64,000 bases of DNA, taken from positions 103,929,310 to 103,993,309 of the forward strand of contig JAVMKO010000006.1 in assembly GCA_032164245.1 (NCBI GenBank). The letters run 5' to 3'. The position numbers and the translations under genes were made by a program. Shown piece by piece: positions 40,601 through 52,600 of the stretch (the first letter of the stretch is position 1; every line of letters begins with the position of its first letter). Source of the stretch: Sternotherus odoratus (Eukaryota; Chordata; Testudines; Kinosternidae). Below the pieces are notes generated by a model that saw nothing but the letters and a program-made list of their open reading frames with translations, made no database searches and had not been told where the DNA came from.

Positions 40601-43600
40601 ATTACTTCTTCCCATAATATAAGAACTAAGGGCCACCAAATGAAATGAATGGGCAGCAGGTTTAAAACATAAAAGGAAGTTCTTCACACAGCGCACAGTT
40701 AACCTGTGGAACTCCCTGCCTGAGGAGGTTGTAAAGGCTAGACCTATAACAGGGTTTTAAAGACAACTGAGTAATTCATGGTGGTTAAGACCATTAATGG
40801 CCATTAACCAGGATGAAGAAGGAGGTTGATACACGGGAGAGGGGTCAGAGAAGAGGCACCGGGATGTTTAGAAGATTAGAAAACCTGCCTGATAGTAGTT
40901 CCTTGGTTAGCTTCCCGCCCATAGAGCCAGGAAAGAACTACATTTCCCAGCATTCCCTTGGCGGCTCTCAACAGGAAAGGGAGGGGGAGGGAGCTGAGAC
41001 CTCATCTGCAGCTTGCTGCTCCTTGTCCCCTGATCGCCCCCTCCCGGGACCCCTGCCCCTAACTGCCCCCTGGGACCCCACCCCATATCTAAGCCTCCCT
41101 TCTCCTTGTCCTTGACCGCCCCCTCCTGAGGCCCCCCACCCTAACTGCCCATCTAGGACCCCACCCCTTGACTGTCCCGACCCCTATCAACACCCCACCC
41201 CCTGAGAGACTCCTGGGACTCCCACGCCTATCCAACCACTCCCTGTCCCCTGGATGCCCCCCCAGAAACCCCGACCCATCCAACACCCCCGTTCCCTGTC
41301 CCTTGACTGCCCCGACCCTTTTCCACCCCCCCCCCCACCTGTCAGCCACCCACCCCCTTGAACCCATCAGCAAGCCATGTCCGGGAAAATATGGACGTAT
41401 GGTAACCCTAGAACAGGGAACAAGTATGCCCAAGGAGTAGAAGGCTTTGGCCCAAATATCCCCTTCAGAAGACTTCCCCAGACTGGATTAGGGATACTGG
41501 TGTGACCTCACCTTGCAGCCCTCAAAGAAGGAACTGGGGCGAGTAAATGGACAGTTCACCTCTCAATCTGAAGCCTAGCAAGGGAGGTACGTGGCTCCCA
41601 CTAGAATTTAAAATGAAAAGTAAGGGAGGGGAGGATCTACTAGGGGACCTGGGAAGCTTTAGGTACAGTCCCAGGCGCGCAGAAGGATTCCCACTTCTGA
41701 GCCAGGGAAGCAGAAATTGACTTTTCCTTTCCAGTTGTAGCTACTATTCAGAAAGGGAATCTAGCCCCTGCCTTCCAGATTTGAACGCCTCCAAATTCAG
41801 GGGTACTCAAGCTGAATTCGGGCAGCTGTTACTTCATTTCCCCCAAATCAAATATCTTGCTGTAGAAAAAGTCGGACAAACTTGAGCAAGAAATGCTTCC
41901 CCATGGTTCTTAGGACGGGAATTGCTATTTTCACCAGTCACTGACATTTTGTTAAAGTTATATTTGTTTACAAGGAAGACTGATATCGCGTTGGCAAATT
42001 CCCCATAGAAACAAATAGTGGAACAAAAGAATAATAAAGGCACCTCAACTTTTCCTCATTTAAGTAGGTTGCTGGTGTTGTGTGCACATCCAAAATTCCT
42101 GCTGAATGACCCACCCTGGGAGCGAGCAACCAGTGACCCGGGGCTGGGGCGGCAGGAGGGTGCAGGTTGGGGGGGAGGGCACTGGTGGAGGGGAAAAGGG
42201 GGTAGTCCAGAGCTGGGTGGCAGGGGGTGCGTGTGGGAGGAGGGGGAAAGCCCAGTGCTGGGGCAGCAGGGGAATGCGGGGGGGGGGGGGGGAGGGAGGG
42301 AGGGGCAGGGCTGTGGTGGGGGGCAGCCAAAAAATATTTTGCTTGAGTGTGGTGCAGTTTGGGAGTGCACAAAACCTAGAGCCGGCCCTGCGTGTTACAC
42401 GGGAAGTCAGGTAGGTGATCGCAGTGGTTCCTTCTGGCGGTTCAGTCCATAAATCTGTGGCGCCTGATTTGCATGGAACGTTTCTCAAGAAATAACTCTC
42501 AACGGTGAGACATGAGGGAAGTTTCCATGAGCTGCTGGGGGAGAGGTGCGGGGAGTCAGGACTCCTGGGTTCTATACCCAGCTTTGGGAGGGGAGTGGGG
42601 TCTAGTGGCTTAAAGCAGGGGGACTGGGGGATTGTTCTAGAAACAAGAGGGGCTGGTCCCTGGGCCCCCACTCTGCACAGGGGAATCTCTAATGGATGTC
42701 TGTTTAACCCCTGCAGTGCTGGCACCGAGCTGTGGATTCAGCGTGGAGGTGGAGAGACCCATCACCTTCCAGGATGCTGCAGCGGGTTTTGGGCAGAGCG
42801 TGGTGCAGTTCGGGGATTCCAGAGCTGGGGGGTAAGGGCTGAACGTAGCCTCAGGCCCCATAGTTACGTGCCTCAAATCCACCCCCGAGGGGCCTGTCTG
42901 TCTGGGCTGCCCCTCCTGGGCTCCACTCCCCTGGGTTTGCAAGGCGTCCCCTGAGCCCCCCTCGTCTCTCTCCCCGCAGGCTGCTCGTCGGGGCCCCGCT
43001 GCAGATGGGAGACGTGAATGAAACCGGCAAAGTCTACAAGTGCGACCCGGACTCCGGACGCTGCCAGGAGATCCCCATCCAGAGTAGGTGCACCCTGTGC
43101 TGTGTTGGGCCGTGGGTTAGAGCAAAGGGGTCTGGGAGTCAGGACTCCTGGGCTCTATCCCCAATGAGGTCTAGTGGGTTGGAGTGGGGTGGTGATGAGG
43201 GCAGGGCTGAGTGTCAGGACTCCTGGGCTCTATCCCCAATGAGGTCTAGTGGGTTGGAGTGGGGTGGTGATGAGGGCAGGGCTGAGTGTCAGGACTCCTG
43301 GGTTCTATCCCCAATGAGGTCTAGTGGGTTGGAGTGGGGTGGTGATGAGGGCAGGGCTGAGTATCAGGACTCCTGGGTTCTGTCCAGGGGGTGGGGTTTA
43401 TTTGCTCACTCTGGTGTCCATCTTTCCCCTCCCTGCAGGGCCCTCTGATGCTGTGAAGATGTCCCTTGGTTTGTCTCTGGCCGCCCGGGACTCTAAACTC
43501 CTGGTAGGTATCGGGAGGGGGATGGGTACTGGGATGGGGATCTGACACTCGCTCCCTGGGAATGCCATGGGGCAGCTTCCCCCAACCCCACTCCTCACAG

Positions 43601-46600
43601 CTGGTAGTAACTGGGCCATGTCAGCGTGACTGGGGTACTGGGGCAGAGTTGACGACTGGGTGACGTCATTGTGACTCGGTAACAGACAACAGTGTCTGAG
43701 CTGACTTAGCAGTGAACACGGTGACCAGCTGACATCACCACGGAGACAGTGGCCATGAGATGATATTGTAAGAGATGGAGGTAACTAGGTGGTGTTGCCA
43801 TGGCGATATCCATTGTGCACTATCATAGAAGAGCATGTGGCAACTGGATGACTTCACCATGGCATCCTTGACTGTGCACTGCCATAGCAGGGAGGGGTGT
43901 AGCCGGTTGATGTAGCCATGGTGACCGTGATTGTGCGCTGCGGTAGCAGGGAGTGTGATAACCAGGTGATGTCCCCGAGTCACTCCCCGTCCCCTCTGGG
44001 AAGCAAGTGCTGGATCCTGGGGTCCCGTCTGGCCTATGGGAGTCCCCTGCCCTGGCAGGAGCTTTCTCTGCATGTCCATGGGGCAGCAGGCCCTGACCCT
44101 CCCACACTGTGGCTCTCCTCAGGGGGCACCCAGTGACCCCGTCCCTCTCTTGTGCCCAGGTGTGCGGCCCCACAGTGCACCAGGCCTGTGGGGAGAACAT
44201 GTACCTCAAAGGCTACTGCTTCCTCCTGGACCAGAGCCTCCGGCAGCTCCGGCGCATCCCGGACAGTCTGCCAGGTGAGGGGCAGCCTGGGGGGTGGGGA
44301 GCCGGTACCCAGTGGGGGCATATGGGCCAGCAGGGGAGGAGGAGGAATAAGGCTAGATGGGCCCTTGGTGTGATCTGGGGCAGCAGGGAGGGGACCCATG
44401 GTCCTGTTGCAGGGTAGCAGGGAGGAGGCGGGATACCAGGCTAGAGGGGCAGAGGTCTTGGCAGTTTCACTGCCATTTTGTATTTCTTGGGCTATCAAGC
44501 TGAATTTCTCTGGGTAACCCCCCTCCCCCGCGCCCCATTCCACAGAGTGCCCCAAACACCCCACAGACATCGTGTTCCTCATCGACGGCTCCGGCAGCGT
44601 TGGTTCCCAGGACTTTAAAAGGATGAAGACATTTATCATCGAGGTCATAGGGCGTTTCCGTGGCACCGACACGCTGGTAACTGGCAGCCGCTGACTCCAG
44701 ACCCCTGAGCCGCCGGCATCCCCTGCCCCTGGCCGGCTGAGCAGCGTCCGAGGGGGCTGAGCTGCAGGGAGCGGGCTGGGGGCGCATACGGGTCCTTCCC
44801 CTCACAGTTGTGTTGACCCCGATGCCCCAGCATCTCAGCTATTCTAACCCACTCTTCCTCCACCCTGCCCTCTTCCCCTCTTGTCTCCCAGTTTGCCCTC
44901 ATGCAGTTCTCCAGTTCCTTCCGGGAGCACTTTGACTTCAACAAGTTCAAGAGCACCCGCGACATAGATTCACTCGTCAGTCAAGTTAGAAAGCTCGGAG
45001 GCTTTACCTACACAGCCACTGCAATCTGGAAAGTGGTGTAGGTACCTCCTCTTCCCCTACAAGCACTTCCCCTCCCACCCCACAGACATGGAGTCTGAAA
45101 GAACTAACACCCCCCCCCCCCCCGCCTGTGCCCCATTTCCAGGACGGAGCTGTTCGTTTCCTGGAAAGGATCCCGGGATGCCGCTACCAAGATTCTCATA
45201 GTGGTAACAGATGGTAGCAAAACTGATCCCCTTGAATACTCAGATGTGATTCCAGAGGCAGAGTCAGCTGGGATCATCCGCTACGCCATCGGGGTGAGCT
45301 CTAGCTATGTGTCATAATGTTCACCTCCAGAATCACAGAGATTTGTGGGCTCACTGCAAGTACTAACTCCAGCACACACAGACAGGACAGAACATCCGGC
45401 TAACCCGCCCAGGTCAAACACCCTGGCAATTTCCACCTCCCCAGCTGGCTCCCATTATGACCCCCAGGAACCCACTGGGGTGTCTCCAAACTCTCTTCTA
45501 CATCCCTCCGGGAAAACAGTAGAGCAGTGTCTGGGTTTGCCGTCCCTTTTCCTTCAGTGAATCTGCTGGACGGGGCTCTCGGCGCATTACAAAGGGGCGA
45601 GCTCTCGTGTCTTCTATGAGCACAGACAAGTCATTTAGTTTCTTAATCATGGCGCAAGGTCCCCTCCAAGATACAGGACGTTGGTTTGGGTTTTTTATTT
45701 ATCCAACCTGTTTTTCCAGGCGTGTAGCCGCAGTGTCTTTCCTTTGGGGAAGGGCATGAAATTTCCCTGACACCTTGTGCCTGGCATCTCCTGTATCTTC
45801 ATCTTCTGGCAGGCTGGGATCAGACTCCATCACGTCACCCACCTGTGTAGGTGCTGGGGCCTTCTCAGTTCTTGCTGCCTAATCAGGAAGTCACAGGTTT
45901 GCAGAGTCCAAAACCAATCTCTGTGACATGGCAGCTCCTTCCCCTCGCTCGGCATCTCTCTCTCTGGCGGTACAGGGACCTGGAGTGAGTCTCTCCTGCT
46001 CCGGAGGGTTTGAATTCTTTACTCTGGTTTATTTCCCAGTACTTACAAGGCGGGCCTCAGGATAGGTCCCAGTACTTCTCGTAAGCAAAACAAGAACAGC
46101 AAACTCACAGCATGGAAATGAATCCCTTTCCCTGCCCCCTCGCCGGGCACCGCCTGATCACGCTGGCTTCGGGGTGCCGGTCCTTCCCCGAACAGTAGTT
46201 GACTCGGTGGTTTTTCCTAGAGGGAGGAAAGCCTGCTGCGGCTTGTTTCTCGCCCCTCCCCTTCCTGCCTCATTAGCGTGCCCAGCTCAATTTTTCTCAG
46301 TCTGAAGTGTTTTGTGCCATCTTGCAGTTATAACACTTGCTTACAGGAGCACAGAGACTTTATCGGAACACTGCAAATACCAACTCCAGCACACACCGGC
46401 AGGACTGGACCTCCAATCCCCCTCCCCACACCATCAGATCATTTAATGACATAATTACATATAATTCAACAATATAACACTAAGATAAAGATCTAGCACC
46501 CTCTACTTAGTTGAGGTTCTGTCTACACTAAGGCCAGGTCTACGGTGTGTGTGTGTGGGGGGGTCAACCTAAGATACACAACTTCAGCTATGCGAATAGC

Positions 46601-49600
46601 GAATAGCGTAACTGAAGTCAACATATCTTAGGTCGACTTACCTGGGTGTCCTGACGGCGGCAAGTCGACTGCCGCCACCTCCTGTTGACTCTGCTTCCAC
46701 CTCTCGTGGTGGTGGAGTTCCAGAGTTGACGGGAAGAGCACTCGGGGATCGATTTATTGTGTCTGAATTAGACACAATAAATCGATCCCCAATAGATCAA
46801 TCACTACTCGCCAAGCCAGCAGGTAGTGTAGACTTGCCCTAATTATCTATCCCCATACACCCCTCCTTCTCTCTCTGTCTCTCTCTCTTGGGTTCATACC
46901 AGCCCCCCGAATTCAAGGAAAAGGAAGTGTATTTTTAACGATGAAGAAATCTCCCTGGAGAAATCAACCCGGGCGGGCTGGCTGCCGGCTCCCGGCTGCC
47001 GCCCGGGTCCCAGCAGCAGGCGGGCTGCGGAGCTGCCCCCACGACCCTGTGGCTGGGCGGGCTGCTGCTCCGACAGCTCTTTTTTTTTTTTTTAAATAAT
47101 GGACTTTTTCATTTAACGGACACCCCCTTGCCCGAATTAGTCCGTTAAATGGAGGTTTTACTGTAATGGGGGATTTCAACTATTCCCATCTTAACCGGGT
47201 TCCTGTCACCTCAGGACAGCTTGCGGAGATAAAGTTTGTAAACACCATAAATGACTTATTGGCGTAGCTAGACCTGGAATCCACAAAGGGGTCACCTGAT
47301 GAAATTAACAGGCAGCAGGTTTAAAACAAAGAAAAGCAAATATTTCTTCACACAACACACACTCAACCTGTGGAACTCCTTCCCAGGGGATGTCGTGAAG
47401 GCCAAAAGTATAACTGGGTTTAAAAAGGAATTAGATACATTCATGGAGGACAGGTCCATCAATTCTGTTAGCCAAGGTGGTCAGGGATGCTACCCCATAC
47501 TCTGGGTGTCCCTGAGCCTCTGACGGCCAGATGCTGGGACGGGACGAGGGGATGGATCACATCTGATTCCCTCTGGAGCATCTGGCAATGGCCACTGTTA
47601 GAAGACAGGATACGGAGCGAGATGGACCATTGGTCTGACCCAGGCTCATGTTCTTCTATTACTCTTCCCTGGTCTCTCCTGCACCTTTGCCTCTTGAAGG
47701 TTGGCAATGCCTTCTCCAAGTCCAGCGCCAAGCAGGAGCTCGATGACATCGCCTCTAAGCCCACCGACGAGCATGTCTTCCAGGTGAATGACTTTAATGC
47801 CCTCCAGGGCATCCAGAACCAGCTGCAGGAGAAGATCTTCGCCATTGAAGGTACCGGACCAGGGAGAAGCACTTCACTTGCTCTGGGTCTGTGTAAACAG
47901 GTTCCCAGGGAGCTGCTGGGATTCTGTATCACAAAGGGATCGAGGCACTTTCCATCTAAGGAGTCCACTCTGTGCCCATCACCAGAGTATCTGAGCTCCA
48001 GGCTGACGTGCTAGCAACTCTGGCTGCTCCTGTAATGCACTGCTCAGGGGGGCAAATTAACCCATGTGCATTGATCAGTGGGGCTGACTGGCTCAGCAGG
48101 GAATGGGACCTGGGACCTTTCCCCTCTAGGGTCTCAGGCTCCAGTCCAGCCCCAGGGCAGGGGACAGGCTGGCTCAGGGGGCCAGGGAATGGGACATGGG
48201 ACTTTTCCCTTTCAGGAGCACTGGGCTGGCTTGTGGGGCTAGGACACCTAAGGTCTCTCTAGGGATGATCTCTCCCATGTCTGTCTGTCTGTCTCCATCC
48301 CCAGGCACCCAGTCCCAGAGCAGCAGCTCCTTCCAGCTGGAGATGTCTCAGGATGGCTTCAGCTCCCTGCTGTCCCCTGTGAGTGACCCCTGCCCCCGGT
48401 GCTTGTCCCACACAGCCGTGCGCTGGGATTTTCCTGCATAGAGTCTGGCTGGCTTAATGCCTGGACGGGAGAGACCACCCCTTAGTAATCCACAGTAGTA
48501 ACCAGTGCTTTAATTTAGCAGTCAGTGCTGGCCCCAATGCCCCAGTGTGGTGCTAGGGGGCGCTGTGTTGCAGGGAGTGGGGCAGGGGCTCCATGGGGTG
48601 CTCCCCCTTTGCAGTCAGTGCTGGCCCCTGGGGAGGGGCTGTGCTGCAGTAGGTGACTCAGGCTGCTAATTCTTTCTCCCTTGCTGTATTTTGCTGGACT
48701 GTCTGTTTCCTGTAATCCGTCCCCTTTGCCGTGCCTGCCGGTTTAGGACGGGCCTGTGCTGGGAGCGGTGGGAGCCTATGACTGGTCCGGGGGGATAAAC
48801 CTGTACGGGACCAGCGGGGAGCCGAGCTTCATCAATGTATCGAGAACCTCTGGGGACATGAAAGATGCTTACCTGGGTAAGAATAGCCTGAGAGAAATCT
48901 CTCCTCGCAGCTCTAGCCAAGTGTTCCTGTCAGGTCATTTACAAGCCGCTGGGCCCCACCCCAAACATGGCTGCATCTCAGCGCTGGGGGAGGGAATCCC
49001 TGTACAAAGAGTTCCCATAGCCCACCCCAGAGGCAGCTGCATCTCAGCGCTGTGGGAAGGATCCAGGCATGAACGGTGCCCCTGCCCCATCCCAGAGGCA
49101 GCTAAACCTCAGTGCTGGGCAAAGGATCTCTGTATAAACAGTCCCCTGCCCTACTCCAGAGGTGGTGCATTTCATCCCCCCCCCCCAGTTTGATCCACAC
49201 ACACAACCCGCCCCGGAAGCAGGTGCATCTCACTGACAAGTGAAATATATCAATTTATAAAAGCTTTTATGTTCCTTCTTGATGACAAATGAACTGCAAT
49301 CGGTTTTTATTCTAATAGCTATTTTCATCGTATCACGGTAATTATAGTAATGACTGTTGTCATTTCCTCATTGTAATGTTTCCTATTGTATTATTATTAT
49401 ATTGTTGATCATGGCAAAGTAATGCCCATTGGAAAGCATAATCCCAGCTATACATATACAAAAATGTGGTCTAAAGTAGCTGTTCCCACTCAAGAAAGGG
49501 ATCTTGGAGTCACTGGATAGTTCTCTGAAAACATCCACTCAATGTGCAGCGGCGGCCAAAAAAGCGAACAGACTGCTGGGAATAATAAGATAGGGATAGA

Positions 49601-52600
49601 TAATAGGACAGAAAATATCATCTTGTCTCTACATCAATCCATGGTACATCCACATCCTGAGTACTGTGTGCAGATGTGGTCGCCCCATCTCAAAAAAGAG
49701 ACACTGGAGTTGGAAAAGGTTCAGAAAAGGGCAACACACATGATTAGGGGGATGGAACGTGTTCCGTATGAGGAAAGATTAATAAGACTGGGACTTTTCA
49801 GCTTGGATAACAGATGGCTAAGGGGGGAGGTGATTGAGGTCTATAAAATCATGATGGGTGTAGAAAAAGTAGATAAGGAAGTGTTTACTAATTCTTATAA
49901 AAAGTAGATAAGGAAGTGTTGTTTACTAATTCTTATAACAAAAGAACTAGAAGTCACCAAATGAAATTAATAAGCAGCAGGTTTAAAACAAACAAAAGGA
50001 AGTATTTCTTCACACAACGCACAGTCAACCTGTGGAACTCCTTGCCAGAGGATGTTGTGAAGGCCAAGACCACAACAAGGTTCAAAAAAGAACTAGATAC
50101 ATTCAAGGAGGATAGGTCCATCAATGGCTATTAGAATGGAGTCCCTAGCCTCTGTTTGCCAGAAACTGGGAATGGATGACAGCGGACGGATCACTTGATG
50201 ATCAACTGTTCTGTTCGTTCCTTCAGGGGCACCTGGCATTGGCCACTGTCAGTAGACAGGATACGGGGCTAGATGGACCTTTGGTCTGACCCAGTAGGGC
50301 TGTTCTTATCTTCTTATTACTACACTTACATAAAGATTTGTCGATATTTTATTGATTCCATCGGTCACTCTTGCTCTTGTAACTCACATCCTTATTTTTC
50401 CATGACCATTTAGACTCTGCCACTGCCGAGGGAGTTCATTAAAAATTGGTTCCTCAGTTCTGACTGGAATCTGTCTGGCTTCAAATTCCAGCCACCGATT
50501 ACTTATTTTGCTTTTCTCTGCTCGATCAAAGAGCCCTTTGGTACCCAGTGTTTTCTCCCATGAAAGTTGGCTTAGAGTAGAATCCAATCACTCTCCTTCC
50601 TCCTCACAAGCACAACAACCTGAGCCCTTTAACCCTCTCACTGTCAGACATTTTTGCTGGCCCCTGAATCATTTTTGACTCTTCTCTGCACCCTCTCCAA
50701 GTTTTCAACCTCGTTCTTGAAATGTAGACAACAGACTGGGACACCCCGTTCCACTATCGGTAAATGAGGGAATCACCTCTCTGCTCCTACTCGTTACTCT
50801 CCTCTTTATACACCCCAAGGTCACATTAGTTCTTTTGCAACAACAATGCTGTGGGAGCTCGTGTTCCCTTGTGACCCCCTAACTCCTTTGCAGAGTCAAT
50901 GCTTTCCAAGACACAGTTGGTTCCCCTCTGTGCACATATGGCCGGCCTGGCTTGTTCCTAAATGGACGACCTTGCATTTGGTTTTGTTTGAATGGGCCCG
51001 GCTTCCTAAGCCATCCAGATGCTCCGTCTGACTGTCCTGTCCTCCTCATTATTCACCACTGTCAATCTTTGTCTCAGCCACAGATTTTGTCAGCCGTGGG
51101 TTTTGGATTCACTCCCCAATCACTGATGAAAATGGTGAACAGCTCCAGGCCTTGAACGCATCCCTGGGGAATTGCTCTGCCAGTCCAAGATTTAGTCAAA
51201 GTCAACATCATTGAGTAGAGCCGTGGGCTGCAAACTTTTTTTCTGGCGGCCCAGTTGAAGAACAATGTCGATCGCCACGACCCAACCGAGCTGGGGATGA
51301 GGGGTTTGGGGTGGGGGAGGGGCTCAGGGATGGGGCAGAGGTTTGGGGTGCGGGAAGAGGTCAGGGCTCTGTGTGCAGGCTCTGGGGTGGAGCAGGGATG
51401 AGGGGTTTGTAGTGCAGGAAGGGATTCCCGGGGGGGGGGGGGGAGCAGGGCTCGGGGCTGGGGCAGATGACTGGGGTGAGGGGATGGGGCACAGGCTTAC
51501 CTCAGGTGGCTCCCAGTCAGCGGCACAGTGGAGGTACTAAGACCGGCTTCCTGCCTGTCCTGGCACCGCAGACTGCACTGCGCCCCAGAAGCAGCCAGCA
51601 GCAGATCCGGCTCCTAGGTGGAGGGGTGCAAGTGGCTCCGTGCGGCTCTCGACGACAGGTGCTGCCCCTCCCCAACTCCTATTGGCAGGGAACCATCCAA
51701 TGGGAGTGCAGAGCCAGTGCTCAGGGTGGTGGCAGTGCACGGAGCCCCATGGCCCCCCTGCATGGGAGCCAAATCTGATTCTGGCCACTTACGGGACACA
51801 GCGCAGTGTCAGAACAGGTAGGGACTTAGACAGGCAGCACCGCCGATGGGACTTTTTAACAGCCCGGTCGGCAGTGCTGACCAGAGATGCCACAACCCAG
51901 GGCCTTCCATTCTGTAACCCAGTAATGGGTCGCAAACCACAGTGTGAAAACCACTGGGCTACATGAACTCCTCAGCCAACTCTTTTAAGAGTCTTGGGTG
52001 CAAGTATCCTGGCCTGCGCATTTTAAAATGTTTATCTCTAGGACTTGTTTTTAACATCGTCCTTAGTTACTAACGGGCTGGAAAGTACTTCATCCTCCTC
52101 CTGTGAGACAAGCACATCGTCCTGCTTTTTCCAAACACAGAACAGAGTTGAACACTTCTGAGCAGGGCTCATGATCAAGCCCTTATTCGGCTGTAAGGCC
52201 GGGTGAGGCGCCGTGTGGGGAAATCCCTGCTCCCCCCACTCACCCTCCCGTGTCTCTGTCTCTTGCAGGTTATTCAGTTCAGGTCATCACATCCCAGGGG
52301 CGGAGCAGCTACGTGGTTGGGGCCCCTCGCTACGATCACATTGGCAAAGTCATTCTGTTCAGGGAAGATGCCAAGTACGGAGGATGGTGGAAGGAAACCG
52401 AGGTGCTGGGAGAGCAGGTAAGGGGAGGGGAGGGGGAGTGATGGGTAGAGAGCGAGAGGGGGGTGAGGAAGTTTGCAATATTTCCACACCGTCTAACATT
52501 TTGTGTTCAGATCTAAGCTATAGGCAGCACCGGGAGGTTTCAGTCCGAGAGACTCAGGCAATGGATCAATGCTACCGGTGTAGACAACTGCACCGCAGCT

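Larger units (their letters stand above)
37700..42716 (+). other. Intron 1 of the plus integrin gene (5.0 kb)
   Basis: Holds CAGGACTCCTGGGTTCT repeats near its 5' end, a CR1 split by a hAT element (38900-40800), two more element remnants (40985-41413, 42065-42390) and an octamer motif. 38100-38900 and 41414-42060 show nothing I can name. Confidence 0.7.
45294..47699 (+). other. Intron 8 of the plus integrin gene
   Basis: Two related stretches with AACTCCAGCACACAC (45367, 46382) flank unassigned sequence. A MITE (46532-46839) and CR1 3' sequence (47290-47665) follow. A T-run near 47079 is part of an unassigned repeat. Confidence 0.6.
48877..52268 (+). other. Intron 11 of the plus integrin gene (3.4 kb)
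   Basis: Contains about four roughly 60-bp units around GAGGCAGCTGCATCTCA (48950-49190), two CR1-type fragments and a hAT-like repeat. The rest is unassigned. Confidence 0.65.

Noticed and set aside
43138..43390. CRISPR-like array
   Set aside because: The repeats are contiguous 75-bp units without variable spacers, in a vertebrate intron.
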